Source of the DNA: Saccharicrinis aurantiacus
Lineage (GTDB): Bacteria; Bacteroidota; Bacteroidia; Bacteroidales; Marinilabiliaceae
Assembly: GCF_001660705.2 (NCBI RefSeq)
Contig: NZ_LYBV02000030.1
Location: 230,224-294,223, forward strand
Direction of reading: 5' to 3'
DNA length: 64,000 nucleotides
Shown here: positions 17,618 to 26,880 of the stretch, one piece after another
How the letters are laid out: each line of letters opens with the position of its first letter
Numbering within the stretch: the stretch's first letter is position 1
Program-made: the position numbers and the translations under genes
The notes under the pieces: generated by a model
Told to the model about the DNA's origin: nothing
Databases searched by the model: none
The model's input: only the letters and a program-made list of their open reading frames with translations

Positions 17618-19705
17618 ATGCGTAAAGTTATTCTTACACTGTTTATGGCAGTGTATTTTAGTTTAAATATATTTTCTCAAATTAATACTGATCGAGTATT
17701 AATTATGGGTAGAAGTGCCCTTTCTTACGAAGACTATGTTCTTGCTATTTCCTATTTTAACAAAGTAATTCGCGTAAAGCCCTATTTAGCAGATCCATAT
17801 TATTTTAGAGCTTATGCCAAATACTCGTTAGATGATTTTAATGGCGCTAAATTAGATATGACCGAAGCGATTGATATCAATCCTTTTCACTCAGAGTTTT
17901 TTAGGTTCAGAGGAGATATAAATAATCGATTAGGTGATTATAAAGAGGCATTAGCCGATTACAAAAAGGGCTTAGAAATTGATCCAAACTCCATAGGTAT
18001 TTATTTTAATCGAGGTTTAGTTAATATGACCATGAAGCGTTATGCCGATGGGGAGAGTGATTTTACCGATGTAATTAATCGTGATAACACACAATATGGA
18101 GCTTATATAAACCGTTCAATAAGCCGTTTAAATCAAAAAGATACATTAGGAGCCATTAATGATATGGAAGAAGCCATATTGGTGAATCCATTGGTAGCAG
18201 ATGCCCATAAATTTAGTGCAGCAATTTATTATGAGCTAAATAACTTTGACTTGGCTTTAGAACGAATAAATGAAGCAATTAATCTTGACTATAAGCAAGC
18301 CATGTATTACATGTTACGTGGTGCTATTCGTTATCAAACAGATAACTTAAGAGGAACGTTGGAAGATTTTAATCGTTTTGTTGAGTTGGAACCTCGCAAT
18401 CCAATGGGATATAGTAACAGAGGAATTTTGCGTGTTGAAATTGGTGATATTAATAATGCTATTGATGACTTCTCGAGAGTGTTAGCTATTAATCCAAACG
18501 ATTTATTAACCTTGTTTAATAGGTCGTTACTATACTTGCAAGTTGGCGAGTTGAACGAAGCAGCTTCTGATTTAAGCTTAATTATTGATGCTTATCCTGA
18601 TTACGCAAATGCCTACATGGCGCGTAGTCAGGCATATCAAAAGCTTGGTAAGAATGATTTAGCGCAGAAAGATTATAATATGGCGGCAAAGCTTGAAATT
18701 GATAAGCGAAATAAAGCCGATAAAGAGGGTGATGAACCTAAAAAGGGAAAAGCTAAACCTAAGAAAACCAGAAGTGAGAAGGATGAAGATATTAATAACT
18801 ACGATAAAATTGCCGTGCTAGATGACTTTGGTTTAGATGAGGCTGAGTCGGATGAGGTTGATAACATCAGAGGAAAAATTCAAAATAGAAATATCGTAAT
18901 AGATATGGAGCCTATGTTTGGTTTAACTTTCTTCTCTGTGGATTCATTAGTTAACAGAACGCGTTACTTTAAGCCTGAGGTTACTCAGTTTAATATGCGT
19001 AAAAAGTTTGGTCGTCCTTTAATATTCTCTAATAGAGAAGTGGAAACAGACGGCGAAAAATCACTTGAATATTTCAAGACTATAGAAGATATTACTGCTG
19101 AAATTAAAACAAATAATGACCCATATAGTCTGAAGTTTATCAGAGGTATTCTATATGGTGTTGTGTTGAATTATAGTAGCGCTTTAGCCGATTATAATAA
19201 TATAATTAAGAATAATGCTGAAGTAGGTCATTTCCCATATTTCAATAGAGCTTATACTCGATTTAAGATGGTTGAGGTAATGCAGTCGTTTAATGAAGAT
19301 GATATGCCCGATAATTTACTGGGTAATAGTCTATCTAAACCTGGCGTAAGCAATACACCACAAGTAACACAACAAACAATTGATTACGATTTAATAGAGC
19401 GTGATTTATTAGTGGTTATAGAAAAGGCACCGCAATTTGAATTTGCCTATTATAATTTGGGAATATTAAAATGCATCAGAAAAGATTATGAAGGTGCTCT
19501 TAAAAGTTTTGATAAGGCCTTAGAAATCAATCCATTCTTTGCAGAAGCGTATTTCAATAGAGGATTAACAAAAATATTCCTTAAGGATGACGATGGAGGT
19601 ACGCTAGATTTAAGTAAAGCGGGTGAATTAGGCTTGTACAAGGCATACAATGTAATCAAACGATACGGAGCTAAAAAAGATGTTCCCATTGAAGAGGAGG
19701 AGTAG
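17618..19705 (+). CDS. Secreted TPR-repeat protein
   Basis: 695 residues with a signal peptide ending N-I-F-S-Q (about residue 21). At least nine tetratricopeptide repeats span residues 25-370 (recurring Y-x-x-R-x-x-x-x-x-x-x-x-A-x-x-D and A-x-x-x-N-P), then a Lys/Glu-rich spacer (about 370-400), an unclassified middle region (400-500) and two or three more repeats at 600-680. It ends in E-E-E-E. It is probably a periplasmic or outer-membrane scaffold; such proteins are abundant in Bacteroidota and specific roles are rarely known. The Pif1-like helicase gene starts 9 bases downstream, so the two form an operon although their products should be in different compartments. Confidence 0.88.
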   Translation: MRKVILTLFMAVYFSLNIFSQINTDRVLIMGRSALSYEDYVLAISYFNKVIRVKPYLADPYYFRAYAKYSLDDFNGAKLDMTEAIDINPFHSEFFRFRGDINNRLGDYKEALADYKKGLEIDPNSIGIYFNRGLVNMTMKRYADGESDFTDVINRDNTQYGAYINRSISRLNQKDTLGAINDMEEAILVNPLVADAHKFSAAIYYELNNFDLALERINEAINLDYKQAMYYMLRGAIRYQTDNLRGTLEDFNRFVELEPRNPMGYSNRGILRVEIGDINNAIDDFSRVLAINPNDLLTLFNRSLLYLQVGELNEAASDLSLIIDAYPDYANAYMARSQAYQKLGKNDLAQKDYNMAAKLEIDKRNKADKEGDEPKKGKAKPKKTRSEKDEDINNYDKIAVLDDFGLDEAESDEVDNIRGKIQNRNIVIDMEPMFGLTFFSVDSLVNRTRYFKPEVTQFNMRKKFGRPLIFSNREVETDGEKSLEYFKTIEDITAEIKTNNDPYSLKFIRGILYGVVLNYSSALADYNNIIKNNAEVGHFPYFNRAYTRFKMVEVMQSFNEDDMPDNLLGNSLSKPGVSNTPQVTQQTIDYDLIERDLLVVIEKAPQFEFAYYNLGILKCIRKDYEGALKSFDKALEINPFFAEAYFNRGLTKIFLKDDDGGTLDLSKAGELGLYKAYNVIKRYGAKKDVPIEEEE

Positions 19706-19714
19706 TAATAATAT

Positions 19715-21739
19715 ATGAGTAGTTGGTTTGAGAACATTGATACTGATAATGCCGAGTTTCAGGATGCACTAAAATTAGTGCAATATACCAATAGGTCTGT
19801 TTTTTTAACGGGTAAGGCTGGTACAGGTAAGTCTACCTTTTTAAAATACATTTGTAGCATTACCAATAAACGCACAGTGGTACTTGCGCCTACAGGTATT
19901 GCTGCTATTAATGCAGGAGGTCAAACTATTCACTCTTTTTTTAAGATTCCATTCAGGCCAATTTTACCTGATGATCCTGATTTAAGTACAAAGGATGGTC
20001 GTATCTACGATTTCTTAAAATATAGAAAAGCCCATCAAAAATTAATCAAAGAACTTGAACTCTTAATAATAGATGAGGTATCCATGTTACGTGTTGATAT
20101 CCTTGACTTTATAGATCGGGTTCTTCGTATATATTCGGGCAATAAGCAAGTGCCATTTGGGGGTAAGCAGCTGTTAATGGTTGGCGATGTTTTTCAGCTT
20201 GAACCAGTTGTACCTCGCGATGAGTGGAATATATTGCGTAGGTTTTATCAAACACCTTTCTTTTTCTCAGCTCGTGTATTTCGTAATTTGCCTATGGTGC
20301 AGATTGAACTAAAGAAAGTGTACCGTCAAAATAATCCCGAGTTTGTAAATTTGTTAGATCGAGTTAGGGTAAATCAAGTGAGACAGGCAGATGTGGCTAC
20401 CATAAACGGAAGGTATAATCCTAACTTTAAGGTTCCCGTAGATGAGCTATTCATCACCTTGGCCACTCGCAGAAATACGGTTGATTATATCAACGAAAAT
20501 AAGTTAGCCGAATTACAAGAGGAAGAATTGTTGTTTGAAGGTACCGTAACGGGTGAGTTTCCAGAATCAGCATTGCCAACACCTCGCACATTAGTACTTA
20601 AAGAAAATGCCCAAGTGATGTTTATTAAAAACGACATACATAATGAAGGGCGTGATCGTAGGTGGTATAATGGTAGCCTGGGTAGGATTGATGAGATTAA
20701 CGAAGAAGGCATTTCAGTGCGCCTAGAGAATGATCAAACCTACCTTGTTGAGAAAGAGGTTTGGCGAAACGTTAGATATAAATACGACGAAAAGAACAAT
20801 AGAATTATTGAAGAAGAATTAGGTTCGTATATGCAATATCCCTTGAAGCTAGCTTGGGCTATTACGGTTCATAAAAGTCAGGGTTTAACCTTTGATAAGG
20901 TGATGATTGATTTCTCAGGAGGTGCATTTGCTGGCGGTCAGCTTTATGTGGCACTAAGTCGTTGTCGCTCATTGGATGGTATCGTTATGAAATCAAATAT
21001 CTCGCCACGCGATGTTATTGTGCGTAGAGAGTGTGTTGATTTTTCTCGAAAGTCAAATAATAAATTACAGATTAAAGAGAGTTTAGACTCGGCTCAAGCT
21101 GATGATTTATATAAAAGTGCCCTAAAAGCTTTTAAGAAATACAACTTTCGCTTTAGTGTTGAACAATTTGCTGCTGCAATTACAAAGCGAAACGACTTAA
21201 AGAGTCCTTCGGTAGTGCGTTTTATTGGTCTTCAGTTAGGGGTAATTCGTAAGTTAAAAATAAAGATTGCAACGCTGGAAAAAAGAGAGCGTAAACGCAA
21301 TAATCAACTAGCAGAGTTTGCTCGTGAGTACTTTTTAATGGCCAATGAGTGTATTGTAAAAGCAGGGGATAAAACTGCCGCTATCGCAAATTTAAATAAG
21401 GCTGTTCTGCTCAATCCTGAATTTTTTGATGCCATTTTTAAGCGCGCAGGAATAAAAGTGGAGTTAAAGGATTATGATGGTGCAGAAGCCGATTATTCTT
21501 TAGCTCGTAAATTAAAACCACGAACCTTTAAAGTTTATTATAACAGAGGTAGAACTCGTATTTTATCGCGTAATTATAATGGAGCTTATAATGACTTGAA
21601 AAAGGCAATTAATTACAAAGAAGATCATGCTGAATCCTATTATTACCTATCGCAAGTGTGCGAAAAAATTGGTGAGAAGGATGAAGCTGAACATTATAGA
21701 AATATGGCTGGAAACTTGGGTTTTGAGGATAATGCATAA
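19715..21739 (+). CDS. Pif1-like helicase with C-terminal TPR domain
   Basis: 674 residues. The N-terminal two thirds form an SF1B helicase of the Pif1/RecD type: Walker A L-T-G-K-A-G-T-G-K-S-T (about residues 31-41), motif Ia A-P-T-G-I-A-A-I-N-A-G-G (about 59-70), Walker B L-I-I-D-E-V-S-M-L (about 117-125), motif III G-D-V-F-Q-L-E-P (about 157-164), and the late T-V-H-K-S-Q-G-L-T-F-D-K and Y-V-A-L-S-R-C motifs near 385 and 413. From about residue 540 there are three TPR units. It probably unwinds DNA at blocked or structured sites; the TPR part may recruit a partner. It is in an operon with a secreted TPR protein. Confidence 0.9.
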   Translation: MSSWFENIDTDNAEFQDALKLVQYTNRSVFLTGKAGTGKSTFLKYICSITNKRTVVLAPTGIAAINAGGQTIHSFFKIPFRPILPDDPDLSTKDGRIYDFLKYRKAHQKLIKELELLIIDEVSMLRVDILDFIDRVLRIYSGNKQVPFGGKQLLMVGDVFQLEPVVPRDEWNILRRFYQTPFFFSARVFRNLPMVQIELKKVYRQNNPEFVNLLDRVRVNQVRQADVATINGRYNPNFKVPVDELFITLATRRNTVDYINENKLAELQEEELLFEGTVTGEFPESALPTPRTLVLKENAQVMFIKNDIHNEGRDRRWYNGSLGRIDEINEEGISVRLENDQTYLVEKEVWRNVRYKYDEKNNRIIEEELGSYMQYPLKLAWAITVHKSQGLTFDKVMIDFSGGAFAGGQLYVALSRCRSLDGIVMKSNISPRDVIVRRECVDFSRKSNNKLQIKESLDSAQADDLYKSALKAFKKYNFRFSVEQFAAAITKRNDLKSPSVVRFIGLQLGVIRKLKIKIATLEKRERKRNNQLAEFAREYFLMANECIVKAGDKTAAIANLNKAVLLNPEFFDAIFKRAGIKVELKDYDGAEADYSLARKLKPRTFKVYYNRGRTRILSRNYNGAYNDLKKAINYKEDHAESYYYLSQVCEKIGEKDEAEHYRNMAGNLGFEDNA

Positions 21740-21826
21740 ACTGCTAATGATAATTCTTTCTTCTATGGTGCTATCAAGTTATTGAAAATTACTCGGAGTT
21801 GTTATTATCTATAATTAGAGGAAATA

Positions 21827-21867
21827 AAAATGCCAAACATAATATAGATGTATGTGTCTGGCATTTT
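21827..21867. terminator. Bidirectional terminator-like hairpin
   Basis: AAAATGCCA (21827-21835) pairs with TGGCATTTT (21859-21867), with the stem partly extended inward by AACA/TGT. A/T runs flank both ends. It sits between the convergent helicase and ankyrin genes. Confidence 0.6.
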
Positions 21868-21888
21868 ATGTTTTAGAGTGAAATTACT

Positions 21889-22500
21889 CTATTTCATTAA
21901 TGTTTTTATATAGCCTGCTACTTCTGTATGTCCTTTAGATATAGCAAAGTCGTATGATGACTCTCCATCAACATCAAGCATATTTACATCTGCTCCCGCA
22001 TCAAGTAATATTTTTAATATTTCCATTTGTCCTTCGCCAGCTGCAAACATAAATGGAGTCCAATTTTCGTGGTTGTCGGTTAAGTTTACTTGAGCACCCG
22101 CTTCTAGTAGAACCTTTACTGTTGGGGCAAACGGACCTGTACAAGCAAACATTAACGGTGTACGATCAGTAGCATCTCTGGCATCAACTGTCGCTCCTTT
22201 TTCAATTAAAGCCTTAACAATTTCAGTATGGCCATTAAAAGCAGCAAGCATTAGGGCTGTTCTTTTCTCTTCTCCTACTGTATTCGCATCAAAACCTTTA
22301 TTTAAAGCATTGGTAACTACTTGTATGTTACCATTCAGAGCGGCTTCAAATATATAATCTAAGTTGAAGCTTTCACTAGCTACTACTTTTTGCTCAACTT
22401 CTTGAGGTTTTTCTTTAGTGGTTTTCTTTGAATTATTACAGCTGCTTATTGTTATTGCAGCTAATAAAAGAAGGCTTGTTCTTACGAAATTCATATTCAT
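21889..22500 (-). CDS. Ankyrin-repeat lipoprotein
   Basis: 203 residues. The signal peptide ends in a lipobox I-S-S-C at Cys21, so the protein is lipid-anchored. A short Lys/Glu linker leads to four to five ankyrin repeats (residues about 50-200), recognisable from repeated G-x-T-x-L-M-x-A-x-x-x-G-H-T-E-I-V-K-x-L-I-x-x-G-A patterns. Ankyrin stacks mediate protein binding; the partner is unknown. It is monocistronic and convergent with the helicase operon. The 238 bases upstream contain no clear gene. Confidence 0.9.
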   Translation of the reverse strand: MNMNFVRTSLLLLAAITISSCNNSKKTTKEKPQEVEQKVVASESFNLDYIFEAALNGNIQVVTNALNKGFDANTVGEEKRTALMLAAFNGHTEIVKALIEKGATVDARDATDRTPLMFACTGPFAPTVKVLLEAGAQVNLTDNHENWTPFMFAAGEGQMEILKILLDAGADVNMLDVDGESSYDFAISKGHTEVAGYIKTLMK

Positions 22501-22692
22501 TAATTTTGTGAATTGCTAAAGTATTTAAAAATCTTTTCAAACTCAGGGAAATGTTCTTTTTTTTATTGTCGAGCCCCAGTTCGAAGTACCTCGGTTAGGT
22601 GGTGTGGAGGTTTAACCACATCCATTATGCCCTAATTCTCTGTAGAAAGTATGATACCGTGTGGTTCATGATTACGATATCTTAATTCATGG

Positions 22693-22700
22693 TAATTTTG
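22693..22700 (+). promoter_or_regulatory. -7 promoter box of the PPK2 gene
   Basis: TAATTTTG matches TAnnTTTG. It precedes both candidate start codons (22739 and 22811), so it does not decide between them. Confidence 0.45.
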
Positions 22701-22738
22701 GAGTAAATTAGGTTAAGTGTAGGCTTTCTGAAAAACGC

Positions 22739-23605
22739 ATGAAGGGTAAAAATTGGGAGGAGTTATTCTTTTTTAATAAATTAAGAGTGAATAATTTAAT
22801 AGTATCGTTTATGGCTAATGATAAAAAAGGAGAATTACGTAATAAAGATTATCTGCAAGAACTGGAGCGTTTGGAACTAGAGTTGGTAAAACTGCAAGAG
22901 TGGATTAAGAAAGAGAAGCTAAAAGTTGTGGTTATTTTCGAAGGTAGAGATGCTGCTGGTAAAGGCGGCGTAATAAAGCGAATTACAGAATGCCTTAATC
23001 CACGAATCTGTAAGGTAGTCGCTTTGGGAGTACCTACTGAAAGAGAAAAAACACAATGGTACTTTCAACGCTATGTACCCCATTTACCCGCTGCTGGAGA
23101 AATGGTGATATTTGATAGAAGTTGGTACAATAGAGCTGGAGTGGAGCGTGTTATGGGATTTTGTAATGACGAAGAATACGATGAGTTTATGAGAACTTGC
23201 CCTGAATTTGAGCGCATGCTTATACGATCAGGAATTCTGTTAATTAAATATTGGTTTTCGGTTTCTGATGAGGTTCAGGAAAAACGCTTTCAGGATAGAA
23301 TTGATGACCCTACGAAACGATGGAAACTAAGCCCCATGGATATTGCATCCATTGATAAGTGGGTAGAGTATAGTAAAGCAAAAGATAACATGTTGCGCTA
23401 CACAGATACCAAACAATCGCCGTGGTATGTAGTAAATGGCGACAAGAAAAAACAAGCACGTTTGAATTGTATCAATCACTTACTCTCGGTAATACCTTAC
23501 GGAGAGGTGGAGTATGAAAAATTAACGTTGCCAGTTCGTAAAGAGGATGTGGGCTATATTCGTCCTCCGTTGAGTGATCAAACTTTTGTGCCTGAATTGT
23601 TTTAA
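22739..23605 (+). CDS. ppk2: Polyphosphate kinase 2 (PPK2) family protein
   Basis: 288 residues, or 264 from an alternative ATG at 22811 (M-A-N-D-K-K-G). PPK2 enzymes transfer phosphate between polyphosphate and nucleoside mono- or diphosphates. The Walker A-like E-G-R-D-A-A-G-K-G-G is at about residues 68-77, Walker B in V-I-F-D-R-S-W-Y-N-R-A-G (about 122-133), and the lid module R-W-K-L-S-P-M-D near 198. Spacing and single-domain length suit the class I single-domain type. The residues before 25 are hydrophobic and unlike the family, which favours the shorter start. It stands alone and probably serves energy or nucleotide balance under stress. Confidence 0.93.
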   Translation: MKGKNWEELFFFNKLRVNNLIVSFMANDKKGELRNKDYLQELERLELELVKLQEWIKKEKLKVVVIFEGRDAAGKGGVIKRITECLNPRICKVVALGVPTEREKTQWYFQRYVPHLPAAGEMVIFDRSWYNRAGVERVMGFCNDEEYDEFMRTCPEFERMLIRSGILLIKYWFSVSDEVQEKRFQDRIDDPTKRWKLSPMDIASIDKWVEYSKAKDNMLRYTDTKQSPWYVVNGDKKKQARLNCINHLLSVIPYGEVEYEKLTLPVRKEDVGYIRPPLSDQTFVPELF

Positions 23606-23621
23606 AGATTAGGTTAATGTA

Positions 23622-23709
23622 AAAGGGTGAAGATTGTAGTGGTGCTTGGTGATCAAAATGGGGATTAAATACCCATTGTATCACGCTTATCACTTCATTC
23701 TTCACCCTT
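23622..23709. terminator. Long imperfect hairpin between convergent genes
   Basis: AAAGGGTGAAGA on the left pairs with TCTTCACCCTT on the right; inner blocks TAGTG/CACTT, GTGAT/ATCAC and AATGGG/CCCATT keep the two arms aligned to a central loop near 23664-23672. The structure fills most of the gap between ppk2 and the dipeptidase gene. A T-rich tail follows on the plus strand. It is longer than an ordinary terminator (about 88 bases). Confidence 0.6.
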
Positions 23710-23728
23710 CTTTATTTATTTTTACAGA

Positions 23729-25384
23729 TTACTTTTCACTTGGGATTTTTTTCATTTTAAGATGGTCGCCAGTTTCGTCAGCAACTCTTTTATAATAGTC
23801 TTTGCTATAACCTGGGAATTTAGCATGAGCAGGATTTCCATGAGCGTTCTTTAAGAATACTCCATTCTCCTCAGGATGCAAGTTGCCATCAAGGAATTTT
23901 ACCATTAAAAACTCGCCCAAGTGTTTCCACTCTTTGACTGTAATGCTCGACTGATTTAAAGAGTACTCAGTTAAATAATCTTTGGCCAGATCAGGGTTTA
24001 CTTCATAAAGCGATTTTGCAGCAATATCAGTTGCTGAGGTAAAGTTTTCGAACTTATTTTCTAAAGCCAATTGTACCTTTTCTATATCTTCAATCATTAA
24101 GTTGTAACGTCCGTAGGCTTGGTTCGATACCCAATTGAAAACCCAAAAGGCTGACTCCCAACTGAAATCAAGCAATGATCCATTACCCACTTCAAATTCT
24201 GTAGGAATAGCATTAATACCACAGTACATTGGTACGTATACAGTGGTTGCAGCATCATCCACACCAAACCATAAAATTCCGCCAATAGCATCAGGTAGCC
24301 AGCTGCGCATTTGTGCCACAAACGAAAATCCGGTTTGCTGAGTTGCGATGGCTCTTTCGTTAAAATACTCTTGTCCGTCTACCTCCCATGTCAATGGTCT
24401 AAAACGGTATGGCGCTTTAAATGGTCCTGCACCAGTATCTTTTGACATATCCAATGAAGTACCCTCAAAATGGTCTCTCATAATGTTTTGTATGTCTCGG
24501 TACGATACTTTATTGGCTGGTTTCATCCATAAAGGCATTCTTTCTGAAGATTCACCTTTAATAAAGGATTCGTATTTATCCATCTCAGGATTCATTATAC
24601 GGAAACCTGCCCATACGCGAGCTTCGCAAAAACGAAGCGCACCAAAATCTAAAGGTGCATATGCATCGGCAAAACTGAAGTCTTTATCTTTTCCTTCAAA
24701 GTAACCCTGTTTTTTTGCAAATGAAATTACATCTTTTGAATATAGGCAGTTCTCAGTATCCTTAAAAGGAAAATTTGTGATGCGAGCTTGGTTGGCATGT
24801 CCTGAAACCATTCCATCCGGAATTCGTTGTGCTACCCAAACGGCACCTTTGTTGCCAGCGCCTTTTCCTATCATTTCCATTATCCAAAGCTCATCTTTAT
24901 CACCTATAGAAAAAGATTCACCTGAACTGTAATAACCATATTCTTCTACTAAATCTGTCATTACTTTTATAGCTTCTTTAGCAGATTTAGAACGCTGCAG
25001 AGCAATATATATTAAGCTACCATAATCCATTATTCCTGTAGAATCGGATAATTCTTTTCTACCACCAAAAGTAGTTTCGGCAATGGTAACTTGGTGTTCG
25101 TTCATATTACCAATAACAGTATAGGTTTCTTTGGCTTGTTTAATTTCGCCTAAAAATTTACCCGTATCCCATTCGTATATTTTAAGCATTGCATCATCTT
25201 CCCATATTTGTCCGGGCCAGTAATATAGTTCTCCGAAAAGGTCATGTGAATCTGCTGCGTAACTTATAATGGTTGACCCATCTGCAGAAGCACCTTTGGT
25301 AACCAAAAAGTTAGTACACGCCTCGCTAAGCTGTGGGGAAAGCATTAAAAGGCCTAATGAGAATACTTTAAGTAATTTGCTCAT
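23729..25384 (-). CDS. C69-family dipeptidase, secreted
   Basis: 551 residues. N-terminal nucleophile hydrolase of peptidase family C69 (PepD/U34). The signal peptide ends S-E-A and the mature protein would begin with Cys23 (C-T-N-F-L-V-T-K-G-A-S-A-D-G-S), the residue that acts as the catalytic nucleophile after cleavage; placing it directly at the cleavage site is the family hallmark in secreted forms. Further conserved segments include G-I-M-D-Y-G-S and the W-I-M-E-M-I-G-K-G block. Length is normal for secreted members (about 520-560). It probably cleaves dipeptides in the periplasm for amino-acid supply. Monocistronic; convergent with ppk2. Confidence 0.93.
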   Translation of the reverse strand: MSKLLKVFSLGLLMLSPQLSEACTNFLVTKGASADGSTIISYAADSHDLFGELYYWPGQIWEDDAMLKIYEWDTGKFLGEIKQAKETYTVIGNMNEHQVTIAETTFGGRKELSDSTGIMDYGSLIYIALQRSKSAKEAIKVMTDLVEEYGYYSSGESFSIGDKDELWIMEMIGKGAGNKGAVWVAQRIPDGMVSGHANQARITNFPFKDTENCLYSKDVISFAKKQGYFEGKDKDFSFADAYAPLDFGALRFCEARVWAGFRIMNPEMDKYESFIKGESSERMPLWMKPANKVSYRDIQNIMRDHFEGTSLDMSKDTGAGPFKAPYRFRPLTWEVDGQEYFNERAIATQQTGFSFVAQMRSWLPDAIGGILWFGVDDAATTVYVPMYCGINAIPTEFEVGNGSLLDFSWESAFWVFNWVSNQAYGRYNLMIEDIEKVQLALENKFENFTSATDIAAKSLYEVNPDLAKDYLTEYSLNQSSITVKEWKHLGEFLMVKFLDGNLHPEENGVFLKNAHGNPAHAKFPGYSKDYYKRVADETGDHLKMKKIPSEK

Positions 25385-25517
25385 AACAATATTGTGTTTA
25401 AATTTTTATTGATTGAAGTGCAAAAATAAAGGATATTTTAACTTCCTATAATTTATTGTGTGAAAATAAATTATTTCCTTTAGCGCCTTAATCACAGGTA
25501 AAAGATATTTTAAAGGT

Positions 25518-26543
25518 ATGAGGTTTATATATATATGTGTATTTAGTGTTTTTTCTTTTTTTGTAAGTGCTCAGAATAGCGATTTAGAAACAATTGTGAA
25601 AAAGGGTAGGGAGGCCTACGATGCGGGTAATTTTGAAAAATCAGTTAAATGGTTTAAACAGGCACATAAGTTCGATAAAAAGTCGGAGGAAATTATGTGC
25701 GAATTGGCACTTTCTTATTTAGCGCATGGCGATTATACCAATGCTGCTCTTTATAGTGGAAAAGTAATAGCCAATAAAAAGGGGAGCGATTTTGCGGAAG
25801 AATGTTATATCATACACGGAAATTCGTGGGATAAACAATTAAGAAGAAAGCGCGCCCAAAAAACATATAAAGAGGCCATTGAAGCCTATCCTGATAATTA
25901 TTTATTGTGTTATCATTTAGCCAATAGTTTATACAGAGAGAAGAAGTATGAAGAGGCCCAAGAACAGTTGATTCATTTGTTTAAGATAAATCCCACCTAT
26001 GGAAGTGGGCATTTATTAATGGCCTATATTGAATACGATAAAGGAGAGCGTATTAAAGCTATGCTTCCATTATATTATTACTTATTGGTTGAGCAGGATT
26101 CTGAAAGAAGTGAGGGTGTTTATGATTTTTTAAATAACCTTTGGAATCAAGGTGTTAGAGTTAAGGCGCAGCGTGAGTCGAAATTATACACTGCTGGCGT
26201 TAATTTAGGCGACTTTGCGGAGCAGGAGCACTTGTTAAAGGAATATGAAATTAATAGAGATACTGTAATTAATGAGGTGGGTGGTATTAAAAACCTTACT
26301 TTAATCCGTTTTGCAGAAAATACCAACTATTTATTTTCAAGTTTAGGAAATACGCCCGAAGTTAATTATGGATTTTATTGGGAGTTTTATGTTGATCTTT
26401 TTGCCAAGATAAATAGAAACCATTATAGCGCTGCCTACTCTTACTTTATTAGCGATTGTAAATATAAAGATGACGTTTTACTATGGATGTCTTCTAATTA
26501 CCAAACTTTTAAGAAATTTACTGAGTGGATGGAGTTGCAGTAA
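25518..26543 (+). CDS. Secreted TPR-repeat protein
   Basis: 341 residues with a signal peptide ending F-V-S-A-Q (about residue 19). Four to five TPR units occupy residues 22-200 (for example A-Y-D-A-G-N-F-E-K-S-V-K-W-F-K-Q-A). The C-terminal 130 residues do not match TPR and include N-Y-G-F-Y-W-E-F-Y-V-D-L-F and an aromatic-rich end. A periplasmic or surface binding role is likely but the partner is unknown. It is 134 bases from the divergent dipeptidase and is followed by the small protein at 26636 after 92 bases. Confidence 0.85.
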   Translation: MRFIYICVFSVFSFFVSAQNSDLETIVKKGREAYDAGNFEKSVKWFKQAHKFDKKSEEIMCELALSYLAHGDYTNAALYSGKVIANKKGSDFAEECYIIHGNSWDKQLRRKRAQKTYKEAIEAYPDNYLLCYHLANSLYREKKYEEAQEQLIHLFKINPTYGSGHLLMAYIEYDKGERIKAMLPLYYYLLVEQDSERSEGVYDFLNNLWNQGVRVKAQRESKLYTAGVNLGDFAEQEHLLKEYEINRDTVINEVGGIKNLTLIRFAENTNYLFSSLGNTPEVNYGFYWEFYVDLFAKINRNHYSAAYSYFISDCKYKDDVLLWMSSNYQTFKKFTEWMELQ

Positions 26544-26635
26544 GTAAATTAATCTCGAATAATTATTTGTATAAATCGTTGTTATCACTAAATTAGCCGG
26601 GGTTATTAAGTAGTAATACAAAAAACATTTTGACT

Positions 26636-26827
26636 ATGGAGAGAACAAAAACAAAGCATTTTCAGTATACGGGAGTTGATGATTTTGATGTGGCTATTGA
26701 TGAGCAAATCAATGCTTTTCTTGTGGAGGCAGAAATTACTGGAGAACGATTAATTGATATTAAATATCAGGCACACTCTTCGCAGGGGGTGAATAATTAT
26801 TCTGCTTTAGTAGTCTATGTAGATTAG
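26636..26827 (+). CDS. Small Cse60-like protein
   Basis: 63 residues from the ATG at 26636 (a TTG six bases earlier is possible). Pattern: an N-terminal strand, an acidic helix with D-E-Q-I-N-A-F-L, then L-I-D-I-K-Y-Q and a final V-V-Y-V-D strand. The acidic helix followed by x-I-D-I-K-Y is how I remember the short Cse60/DUF2758-type proteins of spore formers, but that is a resemblance by eye. Cytoplasmic, no membrane segment. A strong terminator follows directly, which argues that it is a real expressed gene. Confidence 0.7.
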   Translation: MERTKTKHFQYTGVDDFDVAIDEQINAFLVEAEITGERLIDIKYQAHSSQGVNNYSALVVYVD

Positions 26828-26852
26828 CATAAATAATTTTTAAATATATGAA

Positions 26853-26880
26853 GCCAGTTTTTTTTGAACTGGCTTTTTTT
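26853..26880 (+). terminator. Rho-independent terminator
   Basis: GCCAGTT (26853-26859) pairs with AACTGGC (26867-26873), followed by seven T. Textbook form, 26 bases after the stop codon of the small protein gene. Confidence 0.85.

Noticed and set aside
22561..22720. Fifth copy of the palindromic element
   Set aside because: GTAGAAAGTATGATACC and a later GATATC vaguely resemble the end motifs, but there is no matching long stem and the loop motif is absent.
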